The notes beneath the pieces were generated by a model. It made no database searches. It saw only the letters and a list, made by a program, of their open reading frames with translations, and had not been told where the DNA came from. A stretch of DNA of 64,000 nt from CBDUEF01 sp018063485 (GTDB lineage Bacteria; Pseudomonadota; Alphaproteobacteria; Rhodobacterales; Rhodobacteraceae), in contig JBAOID010000025.1 in the NCBI GenBank assembly GCA_037045435.1, positions 10,072 to 74,071 on the forward strand, written 5' to 3'. Within the stretch, counting starts at the first letter, position 1, and every line of letters starts with the position of its first letter. Made by a program: the position numbers and the translations under genes. This document shows positions 8,660 through 17,267 of the stretch, in pieces.

Positions 8660-9846
8660 CTTAACACCTTTGCTTCCTTGCCTGCCGCCCCGAACGCCTC
8701 AAGAGCAAAATCAAGATCTTCAAACGTCAGCGCCGCATTCATCTGCGTTCTGATCCGTGCGCTCCCCCTTGGAACGACGGGGAAGAAAAACGCCGAAACC
8801 ATCACGCCGCGCGCATCCAAGGCGGCGGCGAAGCTCTGCGCGAGGCTCGCATCACCCACCATCACCGGCACAATCGGATGCTCACCGGGCAGCAGGCGGA
8901 ACCCGATCGCCTCCAGCCCCGCCCGCCAATAGGCCGCGTTCAAGAACAACTGCTCGCGCCGATCATCCGCCGCCTCGACAATATCCAGTGCCGCCAACGC
9001 CGCCCCCACCACCGCAGGCGGCAGGGCATTGGAAAACAGATAAGGCCGCGCGCGCTGGCGCAAAAGGTCAATCACCGGCTGTGGCCCCGCGATATATCCG
9101 CCCAAAGCCCCCCCCAATGCCTTGCCCAGCGTGCCAGTCAGAATATCCACCCTTACCCCGGCATGGGCAGGCGTTCCCTGTCCTTTCGGCCCCATGAATC
9201 CGGTCGCGTGGCAATCATCGACCATGGTGATCGCGCCGTATTTTTCAGCCAGCGCAGCAATCGCAGCCAGATTGGCCAGCGTGCCATCCATCGAGAACAC
9301 GCCATCGGTCGCAATCATGACAAACCGCGCGCCCTCCTTGACGGCGGTGGCCAACTGCACCTCCAGATCGGTCATGTCGTTGTTGGCAAAGCGATAGCGC
9401 CTGGCCTTGCACAGTCGCACCCCGTCGATGATCGAGGCATGGTTCAGGCTGTCCGAGACAATCGCATCCTTTTCGCCCAGCAATGGCTCGAACAGCCCGC
9501 CATTGGCATCGAAACACGCCGCGAACAGAATCGAGTCGTCCATCCCCAGAAACGTCGCCAACCGCTGCTCCAGGGCCCGGTGCAAATCCTGCGTCCCGCA
9601 GATGAACCGCACCGAGGCCATGCCAAACCCGTGGCTGTCCAACGCCGCCTTGGCGGCCGAGATCAAACGAGGATCATCCGCCAACCCAAGGTAATTATTG
9701 GCACAAAGATTAAGCATCCGCCGCCCGCCAATGGTCACATGCGCGCCTTGCGCCCCCTCGATCAGACGCTCGCGCTTCAACAGGCCTTCGGCCTCAATAT
9801 CCTTCAGGCTTTGGCTGATATGGTCGATAAACTGACGATCTGTCAC
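8656..9846 (-). CDS. kbl: glycine C-acetyltransferase (2-amino-3-ketobutyrate CoA ligase)
   Basis: The protein is a fold-type I PLP enzyme of the alpha-oxoamine synthase group. It shows CANNYLGLADDPR near the N-terminus, DGVFSMDG, VDDCHATGFMG and the PLP-lysine region DILTGTLGKALGG. It converts 2-amino-3-oxobutyrate and CoA to glycine and acetyl-CoA. I place the start at the GTG at 9846: it gives 396 residues, close to the usual 398, and GAGGGG lies about 9 bases upstream. The frame is open further up to 9945 without family similarity. The stop overlaps the tdh start. Confidence 0.94.
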   Translation of the reverse strand: MTDRQFIDHISQSLKDIEAEGLLKRERLIEGAQGAHVTIGGRRMLNLCANNYLGLADDPRLISAAKAALDSHGFGMASVRFICGTQDLHRALEQRLATFLGMDDSILFAACFDANGGLFEPLLGEKDAIVSDSLNHASIIDGVRLCKARRYRFANNDMTDLEVQLATAVKEGARFVMIATDGVFSMDGTLANLAAIAALAEKYGAITMVDDCHATGFMGPKGQGTPAHAGVRVDILTGTLGKALGGALGGYIAGPQPVIDLLRQRARPYLFSNALPPAVVGAALAALDIVEAADDRREQLFLNAAYWRAGLEAIGFRLLPGEHPIVPVMVGDASLAQSFAAALDARGVMVSAFFFPVVPRGSARIRTQMNAALTFEDLDFALEAFGAAGKEAKVLR

Positions 9847-10095
9847 GGTCCCTGCCCCTCTGTCATTGGAGTGGATGATAGGCTTATCCCATCTTGCGGG
9901 CAACAAACCGGAAAAGAGCACCCCCTTATGGAGTTCCTTTGCCAATCGCTGAATAATTCTTGACGCGAATGCTCTGCAACACCACAGGATTGACGGGGTT
10001 GATCTCTCTCAGCCCGGCCCACTGTAACGATGAATCAACATGTCCAAAGCATCCTCAACTTCCGCATGGATCGACGGTTTCATAGCGTCAGAAGG

Positions 10096-11484
10096 TCATG
10101 TTCCGCAAAAGGTGACATAATCGCCAAAGCCTGCGGGGGCTGGCAGGGCAAAGGCCTCACGGCCCGACGCATTGCCGAACGGCCTGCGCAGTTCAGCCAC
10201 AAGTGCGTGAAAAGGCCCAAGATCACCCGTTTCAGCCGCCCGTAACGCCGCCTCAACCAGATGATTGCGCGGAATGACAATCGGATTGGCCTTTGGACGC
10301 ACACCGCCTCGGGCGTCCCAGCGCAGCATCCACTGCCTGATTGCGGATTTATCCGCAAACAACGCCAGAAAAGTGGCCTCAGGCCCGCCCAGACGGTAAA
10401 AGGCCTGCGTCCAATCAACCCCCTCGATCACGTTCAGAAAATCATTGGCCAGGCCTTCATCGCCGGGATCTTCGCCAACCAGCCCCAGCTTTTGACGCAT
10501 GATCGCCAGCCACTCTTGCCGATACAGCCCCTCAACCTGCTCCAACCGATCATTTGCCAGATCCACTGCCCGATCCTGATCTGGGTCGATCAACGGCAGC
10601 AACGCCTCGGCCAGACGCGCAAGGTTCCAGCCCAGAATCACCGGCTGATTGCCATAGGCATAGCGCCCTTGCCGGTCGATCGACGAAAAAACGGTGCCAG
10701 GAGCATAACTTTCCATGAAAGCACAGGGGCCGTAATCAATGGTTTCCCCCGATAGCGCCATATTGTCGGTGTTCATGACCCCGTGCACAAAGCCAACCCC
10801 CATCCACTGCGCAATCAACCGCGCCTGGCGTGCCATGACCGCATCAAACAGCCCAAGCGCGCCCTCTGCCTGCGGGAAGTGCCTTGCGATGGTATAGCGC
10901 GTCAGCGCTGCCAGCTTGTCGGTTTCCCCGCGTGCCGCATAAAACTGAAACGTGCCGACGCGGATATGGCTGGCGGCAACCCGTGCCAACACAGCACCCG
11001 GCAACCGGCCCTGATCGCGGACAACCTGTTCCCCGGTCGCCACCACGGCAAGGCTGCGGGTGGTCGGGATGCCCAGCGCCGCCATCGACTCGGAAATCAG
11101 GTATTCCCGCAGCATCGGACCCAAAGTCGCCTTGCCGTCGCCGCCACGCGCAAAGGGCGTGCGGCCAGAGCCTTTCAGTTGCAGATCCCAGCGCCGACCA
11201 TCGGGGCCAAGAAACTCACCCAACAGATGGGCGCGCCCATCCCCCAATTGCCCGGAAAAGCCACCAAACTGATGCCCCGCATAGGCCAAAGCCACCGGGT
11301 CGGCACCGGGCGGCACTTCTGCACCCGACAGCCATTCCGCCGCCTTTGGCAGATCACCCAAGCCCAATTCTTTAGCAAGATATTGATTATAAACCACCAT
11401 TTGCGGTGCAGGCGCACGATCTGGCGGCATCCGCAAGAAACACCCCGGCAATTCGCGCACGAAACTGTTGTCAAACTCGATCAT
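10096..11484 (-). CDS. selO: SelO/YdiU family protein AMPylator
   Basis: From the ATG at 11484 the protein is 462 residues. It shows YAGHQFGGFSGQLGDGRA, LKGSGRTPFARGGDGKA, FVHGVMNTDNM and the metal site IDYGPCAFME, all characteristic of the SelO pseudokinase. In studied members the inverted ATP site transfers AMP to serine, threonine or tyrosine of target proteins under redox control. The C-terminus ends YVTFCGT, with cysteine at the position that is selenocysteine in many eukaryotic SelO proteins. The open frame extends upstream into the tRNA region, which is not part of the gene. Confidence 0.95.
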   Translation of the reverse strand: MIEFDNSFVRELPGCFLRMPPDRAPAPQMVVYNQYLAKELGLGDLPKAAEWLSGAEVPPGADPVALAYAGHQFGGFSGQLGDGRAHLLGEFLGPDGRRWDLQLKGSGRTPFARGGDGKATLGPMLREYLISESMAALGIPTTRSLAVVATGEQVVRDQGRLPGAVLARVAASHIRVGTFQFYAARGETDKLAALTRYTIARHFPQAEGALGLFDAVMARQARLIAQWMGVGFVHGVMNTDNMALSGETIDYGPCAFMESYAPGTVFSSIDRQGRYAYGNQPVILGWNLARLAEALLPLIDPDQDRAVDLANDRLEQVEGLYRQEWLAIMRQKLGLVGEDPGDEGLANDFLNVIEGVDWTQAFYRLGGPEATFLALFADKSAIRQWMLRWDARGGVRPKANPIVIPRNHLVEAALRAAETGDLGPFHALVAELRRPFGNASGREAFALPAPAGFGDYVTFCGT

Positions 11485-11581
11485 CAAGCGCCTCCTGATT
11501 GCCTTGGATATGGGTTCATTAGCCCAAACAGGCAAGTGAAGGCAGCCAAATGCACAAAATGTGAAGGATGGAGAAAAATGG

Positions 11582-11655
11582 TCGGGGCGAGAGGATTCGA
11601 ACCCCCGGCCTACGGTACCCAAAACCGTCGCGCTACCAGACTGCGCTACGCCCCG
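11582..11655 (-). tRNA. tRNA-Pro (anticodon TGG)
   Basis: Read on the minus strand, a 74-base cloverleaf starts CGGGGCGTAGCGCAG. The seven-base acceptor stem CGGGGCG pairs with CGCCCCG, followed by discriminator A. The anticodon loop TTTGGGT carries TGG, and the T arm contains GGTTCGAATCC. The 3' CCA is not encoded. Two short ORFs reading across it are meaningless. Confidence 0.95.
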
Positions 11656-11703
11656 ACGTGGCTGTCCTACTGTGCTTTTTCAGATTTGAAAAGCACATAA
11701 CCA

Positions 11704-12186
11704 CTATGGCTGCGAACAACTCCATAACGCGCCATCCTGCGCGATCAGGGAATGGCGCATAACGGCCCCCGGCGCGATGCCCAGCCGCTTTGCCAGCCCG
11801 CCGTTGATTTCCAGAACAAAGGCGACGCCGTCACCACCATCCAGTGCCGTTGTATCTTGCGGCACGGCATTTGCCTGCACCACGGTCACACGACCGCTGG
11901 CGTCTGCAAAGATCATATCCAACGGGATCAAAGTGTTCTTCATCCAGAACCGTGCATGTTTGGGCGGATCGAAGACAAACAGCATCCCCGAAGACGCCGC
12001 CAGCTTTTCGCGAAACATCAGCCCCCTGGCGTGTTCGGCAGCGGTTCTTGCCACTTCAACATGAAAGCGGGCGATACCCACGGGGCTGCGCAATTCGACG
12101 GTTGCGGGCGCGCAATCCGCTGCCACGGGCCCCGTCATTGCCAGACCGAAAAGAACCGCAGCTATCCCCGAACCGAGGCTTCCCAT
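11704..12186 (-). CDS. DUF192 family exported protein
   Basis: The 160-residue product has an N-terminal signal-like hydrophobic stretch (IAAVLFGLAMTGPVAAD) followed by a DUF192 domain: VARTAAEHARGLMFREKL, GMLFVF, FWMKNTLIPLDMIF and a late GLAKRLGIAPG. DUF192 is a small beta-barrel fold of unknown function, often in the periplasm. The start overlaps the end of the upstream cold-shock gene by 25 bases, so the two are probably one transcript. Confidence 0.85.
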   Translation of the reverse strand: MGSLGSGIAAVLFGLAMTGPVAADCAPATVELRSPVGIARFHVEVARTAAEHARGLMFREKLAASSGMLFVFDPPKHARFWMKNTLIPLDMIFADASGRVTVVQANAVPQDTTALDGGDGVAFVLEINGGLAKRLGIAPGAVMRHSLIAQDGALWSCSQP

Positions 12187-12689
12187 GACAACACCTGCAC
12201 TGCCATCCGCCCGCGCTTGCCATTGATGATACGCAAGCTGACGGCTTCACCTGCCTGTAAATCGGCAAAGCCTGAATGACGCAAGACCTCAATATGGATG
12301 AATACATCTTCCGGGTGCCCGAACACATTGGCAAAGCCAAAGCCCTTGCCCTTGTCGAACCATTTCACCCGAGCAGGCTCCAAAGCCAAGGCTTGCAATT
12401 CCTCCGGGCTGGCCTGCCCATCCTCGTCGCCCATCAGGGCCAAACCGCCGGGAGGCGGTTCGATCGACAGCACCTCAACCGCCTGAACGCCGCGTGATGT
12501 GTCTTGCACCAGCACCGACACGCCAGCGCCATCAGCCACCGAGCTTTGCCCATAATTGCGCAAAACATTGGCATGCAGCAAGATATCCGCCTCGCCGTCC
12601 TCGGTGACGATGAAGCCAAACCCCTTACCTGGATCAAACCATTTCACGCGGCCCTGCACTTTGCGCAGGGCTTCATTTTCTTGTGTCAT
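12162..12689 (-). CDS. protein with two cold-shock domains
   Basis: From the ATG at 12689 the 175-residue protein has two cold-shock domains. The first begins GRVKWFDPGKGFGFIVTEDG with ADILLHANVL; the second begins ARVKWFDKGKGFGFANVFG with EDVFIHIEVL. Each carries RNP1-like (KGFGFI/A) and RNP2-like (DI/VFIH) motifs for single-stranded nucleic acid binding. A ~35-residue acidic linker separates them. Two-domain CSD proteins are common in Alphaproteobacteria. Regulation is not visible, but a cold- or stationary-phase role is likely. The frame continues upstream to 12836 without similarity. Confidence 0.9.
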   Translation of the reverse strand: MTQENEALRKVQGRVKWFDPGKGFGFIVTEDGEADILLHANVLRNYGQSSVADGAGVSVLVQDTSRGVQAVEVLSIEPPPGGLALMGDEDGQASPEELQALALEPARVKWFDKGKGFGFANVFGHPEDVFIHIEVLRHSGFADLQAGEAVSLRIINGKRGRMAVQVLSWEASVRG

Positions 12690-12808
12690 TGCTAGAGCCG
12701 CGTCCCCAGATAAAGCCCCGATGGCGCAGTCATGCCAACAATCACAGGTCACATGCAAGAAGAATTCTTCCTGCAATCTGGCACACTTCCATTCACGAAG
12801 CGTGAAAT

Positions 12809-13411
12809 CTACGGGCTGAGACGGCTGATTTCCCACGCCATATCAGGGGCTTCTCGGCGCCAGCAGAAACGATCATGCAACCGAAACGGACCATCTGCCC
12901 AGAACTCGATTTCCAATGGAGTGATCCGAAACCCTCCCCAGAACGGCGGTCGCCGCGGCATCGGCCCGTGTGTCGCGGTCACCTTTGCAACTTCTGCCAT
13001 CAGCGCCCCCCGAGAGGACAACTCTTGCGACTGCCTTGACGCCCATGCCCCGAGTCGGGATTTGAGACTGCGCGACGCGTAATAGGCGTCTGCCTGCGGC
13101 CCTTCCTCGCGACTGACCAGCCCGCGCACCCGAATCTGTCGGCGCAATGATTTCCAATGCATCACGAACGCCGCTTTGCCTGAGGCGGTGATCTCGCGCC
13201 CCTTCGCACTGTCATAATTGGTGTAAAAAACGAATGACGCGGCCTCGATCTCCTTCAAGAGCACCATCCGCACATTCGGCAAACCGTCCCGATCCACACT
13301 TGCCAACGCAATCGCATTGGGATCATTGATTTCAACCGCTTCGGCCTCTTTCAGCCAGCTTTGCGCGATCTGAAACGGATCTTCGCCCGCGAAAATACCT
13401 GTTCTGTCCAT
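12809..13411 (-). CDS. pdxH: pyridoxamine 5'-phosphate oxidase
   Basis: The 200-residue protein has the PNPOx fold and motifs: an N-terminal substrate segment DPFQIAQSWLKEAE, PNVRMVLLKE, FVFYTNYDSAKG, the FMN-binding LRRQIRVRG, and the C-terminal PPFWGGFRITPLEIEFW. It makes pyridoxal phosphate from pyridoxine or pyridoxamine phosphate with FMN and oxygen. It is divergently arranged from fabI, with about 90 bases between the starts. Confidence 0.94.
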   Translation of the reverse strand: MDRTGIFAGEDPFQIAQSWLKEAEAVEINDPNAIALASVDRDGLPNVRMVLLKEIEAASFVFYTNYDSAKGREITASGKAAFVMHWKSLRRQIRVRGLVSREEGPQADAYYASRSLKSRLGAWASRQSQELSSRGALMAEVAKVTATHGPMPRRPPFWGGFRITPLEIEFWADGPFRLHDRFCWRREAPDMAWEISRLSP

Positions 13412-13504
13412 TTTGCCTTCCTTGCGAACACCGCCGCGCCTTGATGCAAGGCAACCTTTGCCCTACACAGCCTGATCAGGAATAGGGTGGGCGGAGAAGA
13501 CCGA

Positions 13505-14343
13505 ATGTCAATTGCAACTGTGACCGGCGGGCTGATGGCCGGCAAGCGCGGGCTGATAATGGGGCTGGCCAATGACAAATCCATCGCCTGGGGCATTGCC
13601 CAGGCTCTGGCCGGTCAGGGCGCGGAAATCGCGTTTTCCTATCAGGGAGATGCCCTGAAAAAGCGGGTTCAGCCGCTGATCGCCTCGATCGGCATGTCGG
13701 AAATGGTAGAATGTGACGTGGCCTCGGATGCCTCGATCGACGCGCTGTTTGCGCATCTGTCGAAGATCTGGGGCAAGATTGATTTTCTGGTCCATGCCAT
13801 CGGCTTTTCCGACAAGAACGAGTTGCGCGGGCGTTACGTTGAAACCGGCCGCGCGAATTTCGCGATGACGATGGATATTTCGGTCTATTCCTTCACCGCC
13901 GTGTGCCAGCGCGCTTGCACGATGATGCCCGATGGCGGCAGCGCTGCTGACGCTCACCTATTACGGTGCCGAAAAGGTGATGCCGCATTACAACGTGATG
14001 GGCGATCGCCAAGGCCGGGTTGGAGGCAAGTGTCAAATATCTTGCCGAAGACCTTGGCAAGGACGGCATCCGCGTGAATGCGATTTCCGCCGGGCCGATC
14101 AAGACGCTGGCGGCGTCTGGCATCGGTGATTTCCGCTATATCATGAAGTGGAACGAGCTGAACTCGCCGCTGCGCCGCAACGTGACACAAGAAGAGGTCG
14201 GCAAGGCCTCGCTTTACCTGCTGTCCGATCTGGGGTCCGGCACCACCGGCGAGAACCTGCATGTCGATGCGGGCTATCATGTCGTTGGCATGAAGGCCGT
14301 CGATGCCCCCGATATTGATGTCGTGACCGGTCGCAAGGAATGA
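13505..14343 (+). CDS. fabI: enoyl-[ACP] reductase (NADH), two frame breaks
   Basis: Three frames in order rebuild a FabI of about 275 residues. The first (from ATG 13505) has LMAGKRGLIMGLANDKSIAW, the NADH-binding start, then FLVHAIGFSDKNELRG. A break near 13935 leads to LTLTYYGAEKVMPHYN with the catalytic tyrosine region. A second break near 14000-14015 leads to EASVKYLAEDLGKDGIRVNA, SAGPIKTLAASGI and the end at 14343. It catalyses the last step of each fatty-acid elongation round. As this is essential, both breaks are probably sequencing indels. The downstream exporter start overlaps its stop. Confidence 0.88.
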
Positions 14344-14951
14344 CCCTTTCCGCCTTTCTGGCCGCCTATTTGCTGCACCTGATCGCCGCCGCCTCACCCG
14401 GCCCAGCGGTGCTGATGGCCGCACGGATCGGCGTTACCGAAGGGCTGAAAACCGGAGCATACCTCGCCATGGGCCTCGGCTTGGGCGCATTGTTCTGGGC
14501 GGTTTCGGCGTTGTTCGGGCTGGCTGTGCTGTTCAAACTCGCCCCTGCGCTGCTCTGGGGCTTCAAACTGGCGGGCGGACTCTTCCTGATCTGGATCGCG
14601 CTGCAAATGTGGCTCCATGCCGCTGAGCCGCTTGCCAGCGCCGCTACGCAAACGGCAAGATCGCCGCTTTCCGCCCTGCGCCTTGGCATTGTCACCCAGC
14701 TTTCCAACCCCAAACCTGCCGTCTTTTTCGGCGCGGTCTTTGTGGGCACCGTACCGCCCCATGCCACCGCCCCCGCGCTCGCGCTGTTGCTGCTGGCGAT
14801 ATTTCTGAACGAATTTGCTTGCAACGTGCTTGTGGCCCGGCTCTTTTCTTATGATCGTACGCGCCGCACCTATGCCAGACTGAAGACCACCATCGACCGC
14901 AGCTTTGGCGGCATCTTGGCCCTGTTGGGCCTCAAGATCGCCGCCATTTAA
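14340..14951 (+). CDS. LysE/RhtB-family translocator
   Basis: The 203-residue protein begins MTLSAFLAAYLLHLIAAASPGPAVL, with the AASPGPAVLM motif of the RhtB branch of LysE exporters, followed by GLGALFWAVSALFGLAVLF and QLSNPKPAVFF. Six helices are expected. It should export amino acids or related metabolites; the substrate is unknown. The start overlaps the fabI stop, and gpt follows after 10 bases. Confidence 0.85.
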   Translation: MTLSAFLAAYLLHLIAAASPGPAVLMAARIGVTEGLKTGAYLAMGLGLGALFWAVSALFGLAVLFKLAPALLWGFKLAGGLFLIWIALQMWLHAAEPLASAATQTARSPLSALRLGIVTQLSNPKPAVFFGAVFVGTVPPHATAPALALLLLAIFLNEFACNVLVARLFSYDRTRRTYARLKTTIDRSFGGILALLGLKIAAI

Positions 14952-14961
14952 GGACATCGCC

Positions 14962-15468
14962 ATGAACGACCGTTTGCCGCACGAAAAAGGCTTTCATGTC
15001 TCCTGGGACCAGATTCACCGCGACGCGCGGGCATTGGCCTGGCGGCTCGATGGCAAAGGCCCCGGCGAGGGCGGCTCCTGGAAAGCCGTGGTCGGCATCA
15101 CACGGGGCGGTCTGGTGCCCGCGATGATCGTCAGCCGCGAGTTGGACATCCGCACTGTCGATACCATCTCGGTCAAAAGCTATAACCACCAAAGCCAGGC
15201 CGCTGCCTCGGTGATCAAATCACCCCAGACCGAACTGATGGGCGACGGTACCGGCATCCTGATCGTCGATGATCTGGTCGATAGCGGCAAGACGCTGGAA
15301 CTGGTGCGCAATCTTTACCCGCGCGCGCATTTCGCCACGGTTTACGCCAAACCCTCGGGCAAGCCGATGGTGGACAGCTATATCACCGAAGTGTCGCAAG
15401 ATACCTGGATCTTCTTTCCTTGGGACATGGCCTTGCAATATGTCCAGCCCTATCGCGGAACTGATTGA
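14962..15468 (+). CDS. gpt: xanthine phosphoribosyltransferase
   Basis: The 168-residue product carries the PRPP-binding loop GILIVDDLVDSGKTLE and the N-terminal AVVGITRGGLVPAMIVSREL, and ends with TWIFFPWDMALQY, as in E. coli Gpt-type purine phosphoribosyltransferases. It salvages xanthine and guanine to XMP and GMP. I chose the ATG at 14962; a longer in-frame ORF starting inside the exporter gene is not family-like. Confidence 0.93.
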   Translation: MNDRLPHEKGFHVSWDQIHRDARALAWRLDGKGPGEGGSWKAVVGITRGGLVPAMIVSRELDIRTVDTISVKSYNHQSQAAASVIKSPQTELMGDGTGILIVDDLVDSGKTLELVRNLYPRAHFATVYAKPSGKPMVDSYITEVSQDTWIFFPWDMALQYVQPYRGTD

Positions 15469-15474
15469 TCACCG

Positions 15475-15972
15475 ATGTTGAAACGAAATGCCCTTCGCCT
15501 TGCCCGCTGGCTGCACGGGTTGTTCGAGGCCAGCCTGCTGATCAAAGGCCTGTTGGCGGCGTCCGAGGCCGTGTCCGGTCTGGGCCTGTTGCTGACCCCG
15601 AACAGCATGATCCAGAACTTCGTCGATTGGATGACACGCAACGAATTGACCCAGGAACCCTCCGACGCGATGGCGCAGTGGTTTTCGCATCTGGCTCAAA
15701 GCCTGTCGATCCAGACCCAGCATTTCTATGCGCTCTATCTGATGGGCCATGGCTTTCTGAAACTGATCATGGTCCTGTTGTTGCAAAAACGGGTGATCTG
15801 GGCCTACCCCGCCTCGATGCTGGTTCTGGCCGGCTTCGTGATGTATCAATTGGATCAATGGACCGATGGGCATTCGCCGGTGCTGCTGATGCTCAGTGGC
15901 TTTGACACTTTCATGATCTTGCTGGTCTGGCGCGAATGGCGGGTCTTGCGCCTGAGCAATGCCACCGCTTGA
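15475..15972 (+). CDS. DUF2127 membrane protein
   Basis: The 165-residue protein has four hydrophobic segments and the DUF2127 layout: an N-terminal WLHGLFEASLLIKGLLAASE, a central QHFYALYLMGHGFLKLIMV and a C-terminal LSGFDTFMILLVWREW. DUF2127 proteins are inner-membrane proteins of unknown role. The gene follows gpt by 6 bases, suggesting one operon with fabI, the exporter and gpt. Confidence 0.82.
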   Translation: MLKRNALRLARWLHGLFEASLLIKGLLAASEAVSGLGLLLTPNSMIQNFVDWMTRNELTQEPSDAMAQWFSHLAQSLSIQTQHFYALYLMGHGFLKLIMVLLLQKRVIWAYPASMLVLAGFVMYQLDQWTDGHSPVLLMLSGFDTFMILLVWREWRVLRLSNATA

Positions 15973-16007
15973 CACCCTCTCGCGCCCTTGAAACCCGGAG
16001 CCACCCG

Positions 16008-17201
16008 ATGATCCGCCCTCTCAATCCCGCCATGGCAGCTACTTTCACCCCACCGGTGATGGAGGCCCGCCGCTGGCTGGATGGTGTCACCTTCCCCGCC
16101 AATCGCCCCCTCATCAATGTCAGCCAGGCCGCTCCGGTCGACAGCCCGCCGCTGGGCCTGCGTCAGGCGCTGGCGGATGCCGCGCTGAACAATCCCGATG
16201 CGCATCTTTACGGCCCGGTTCTGGGCCTGCCCGCCCTGCGCGCCGAAATCGCCAGACAGTGGTCGCAAAACTATGGCGGCACCGTGCGCGCCGATCAAAC
16301 CGCGATCACCCAGGGCTGCAATCAGGCCTTTGCCGCCGCTGTGGCCACTCTGGCAGGAGCCGGGGATGAGGTAATCCTGCCAACCCCATGGTATTTCAAC
16401 CATAAAATGTGGTTAGATATGCAGGGAATCACTTGTGTGCCGCTGCAAGCGGACCCCGGCCTGATCCCGCGCGCCACGGACGCCGCCGCCGCCATCACGC
16501 CAAAAACCCGCGCCATCGTGCTGGTCTCGCCCAATAATCCCGGCGGCGTCGAATACCCTGCCCAAACCCTTGCGGCTTTCCGCGATCTGGCCCGCTCCCA
16601 TCGGATCGCCCTGATCGTCGATGAAACCTACCGCGATTTTGACAGCCGCCATTCGGCGCTGACCGGCGGTCGCCCGCATGAGCTGTTCACCGATCCCGAC
16701 TGGGACGACACGCTGATCCAGCTTTATTCCTTCTCCAAAGCCTATCGCCTCACCGGTCACCGCGTCGGAGCCATTGTGGCCTCGACGGCCCGTCTGGCCG
16801 AGGTGGAAAAATTTCTTGATACCGTCGCCATCTGCCCCGGCCAACTGGGCCAGATCGCTGCCCTTTGGGGGATGCAGAACCTTACACATTGGGTCGCGGG
16901 TGAGCGCGACGAAATCCTTGCCCGCAAATCCGCGATGGTTGCGGGCTTCTCTGCCCTGCCCGCTTGGAAACTTTTGGGCTGCGGTGCCTATTTCGCCTAT
17001 GTCCAGCATCCGTTTCATATGTCGTCAGACCAGCTTTGCAAACGCCTCGTCACGGATGCCTCGCTTCTCATGCTTCCCGGCACGATGTTTCGGCCCCAAG
17101 ATGATCTTGCAAGGGCAGGTGAATTGCGCATCGCCTTTGCCAATGTCGATACCGCAGGGATTGGAGAAATGTTCAGCCGCCTTGCTGCCTTCCGCCCTTA
17201 A
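16008..17201 (+). CDS. class I/II aminotransferase
   Basis: The 397-residue fold-type I protein has HLYGPVLGLPALRAEIA, SPNNPGG for PLP contacts, VDETYRDF, and the PLP-lysine motif SFSKAYRLTGHRVG near residue 245. A C-terminal arginine in ELRIAFANV matches the carboxylate-binding arginine. It probably transfers an amino group between an amino acid and a 2-oxo acid; the donor is unclear. I chose the ATG at 16008 because upstream residues are not family-like. Confidence 0.88.
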   Translation: MIRPLNPAMAATFTPPVMEARRWLDGVTFPANRPLINVSQAAPVDSPPLGLRQALADAALNNPDAHLYGPVLGLPALRAEIARQWSQNYGGTVRADQTAITQGCNQAFAAAVATLAGAGDEVILPTPWYFNHKMWLDMQGITCVPLQADPGLIPRATDAAAAITPKTRAIVLVSPNNPGGVEYPAQTLAAFRDLARSHRIALIVDETYRDFDSRHSALTGGRPHELFTDPDWDDTLIQLYSFSKAYRLTGHRVGAIVASTARLAEVEKFLDTVAICPGQLGQIAALWGMQNLTHWVAGERDEILARKSAMVAGFSALPAWKLLGCGAYFAYVQHPFHMSSDQLCKRLVTDASLLMLPGTMFRPQDDLARAGELRIAFANVDTAGIGEMFSRLAAFRP

Positions 17202-17267
17202 GCCCATCTTGCCCCGTCAGCCGCAACCGCATAGACAGGCGGGCAAACCATCCAAGGACCGACCCCC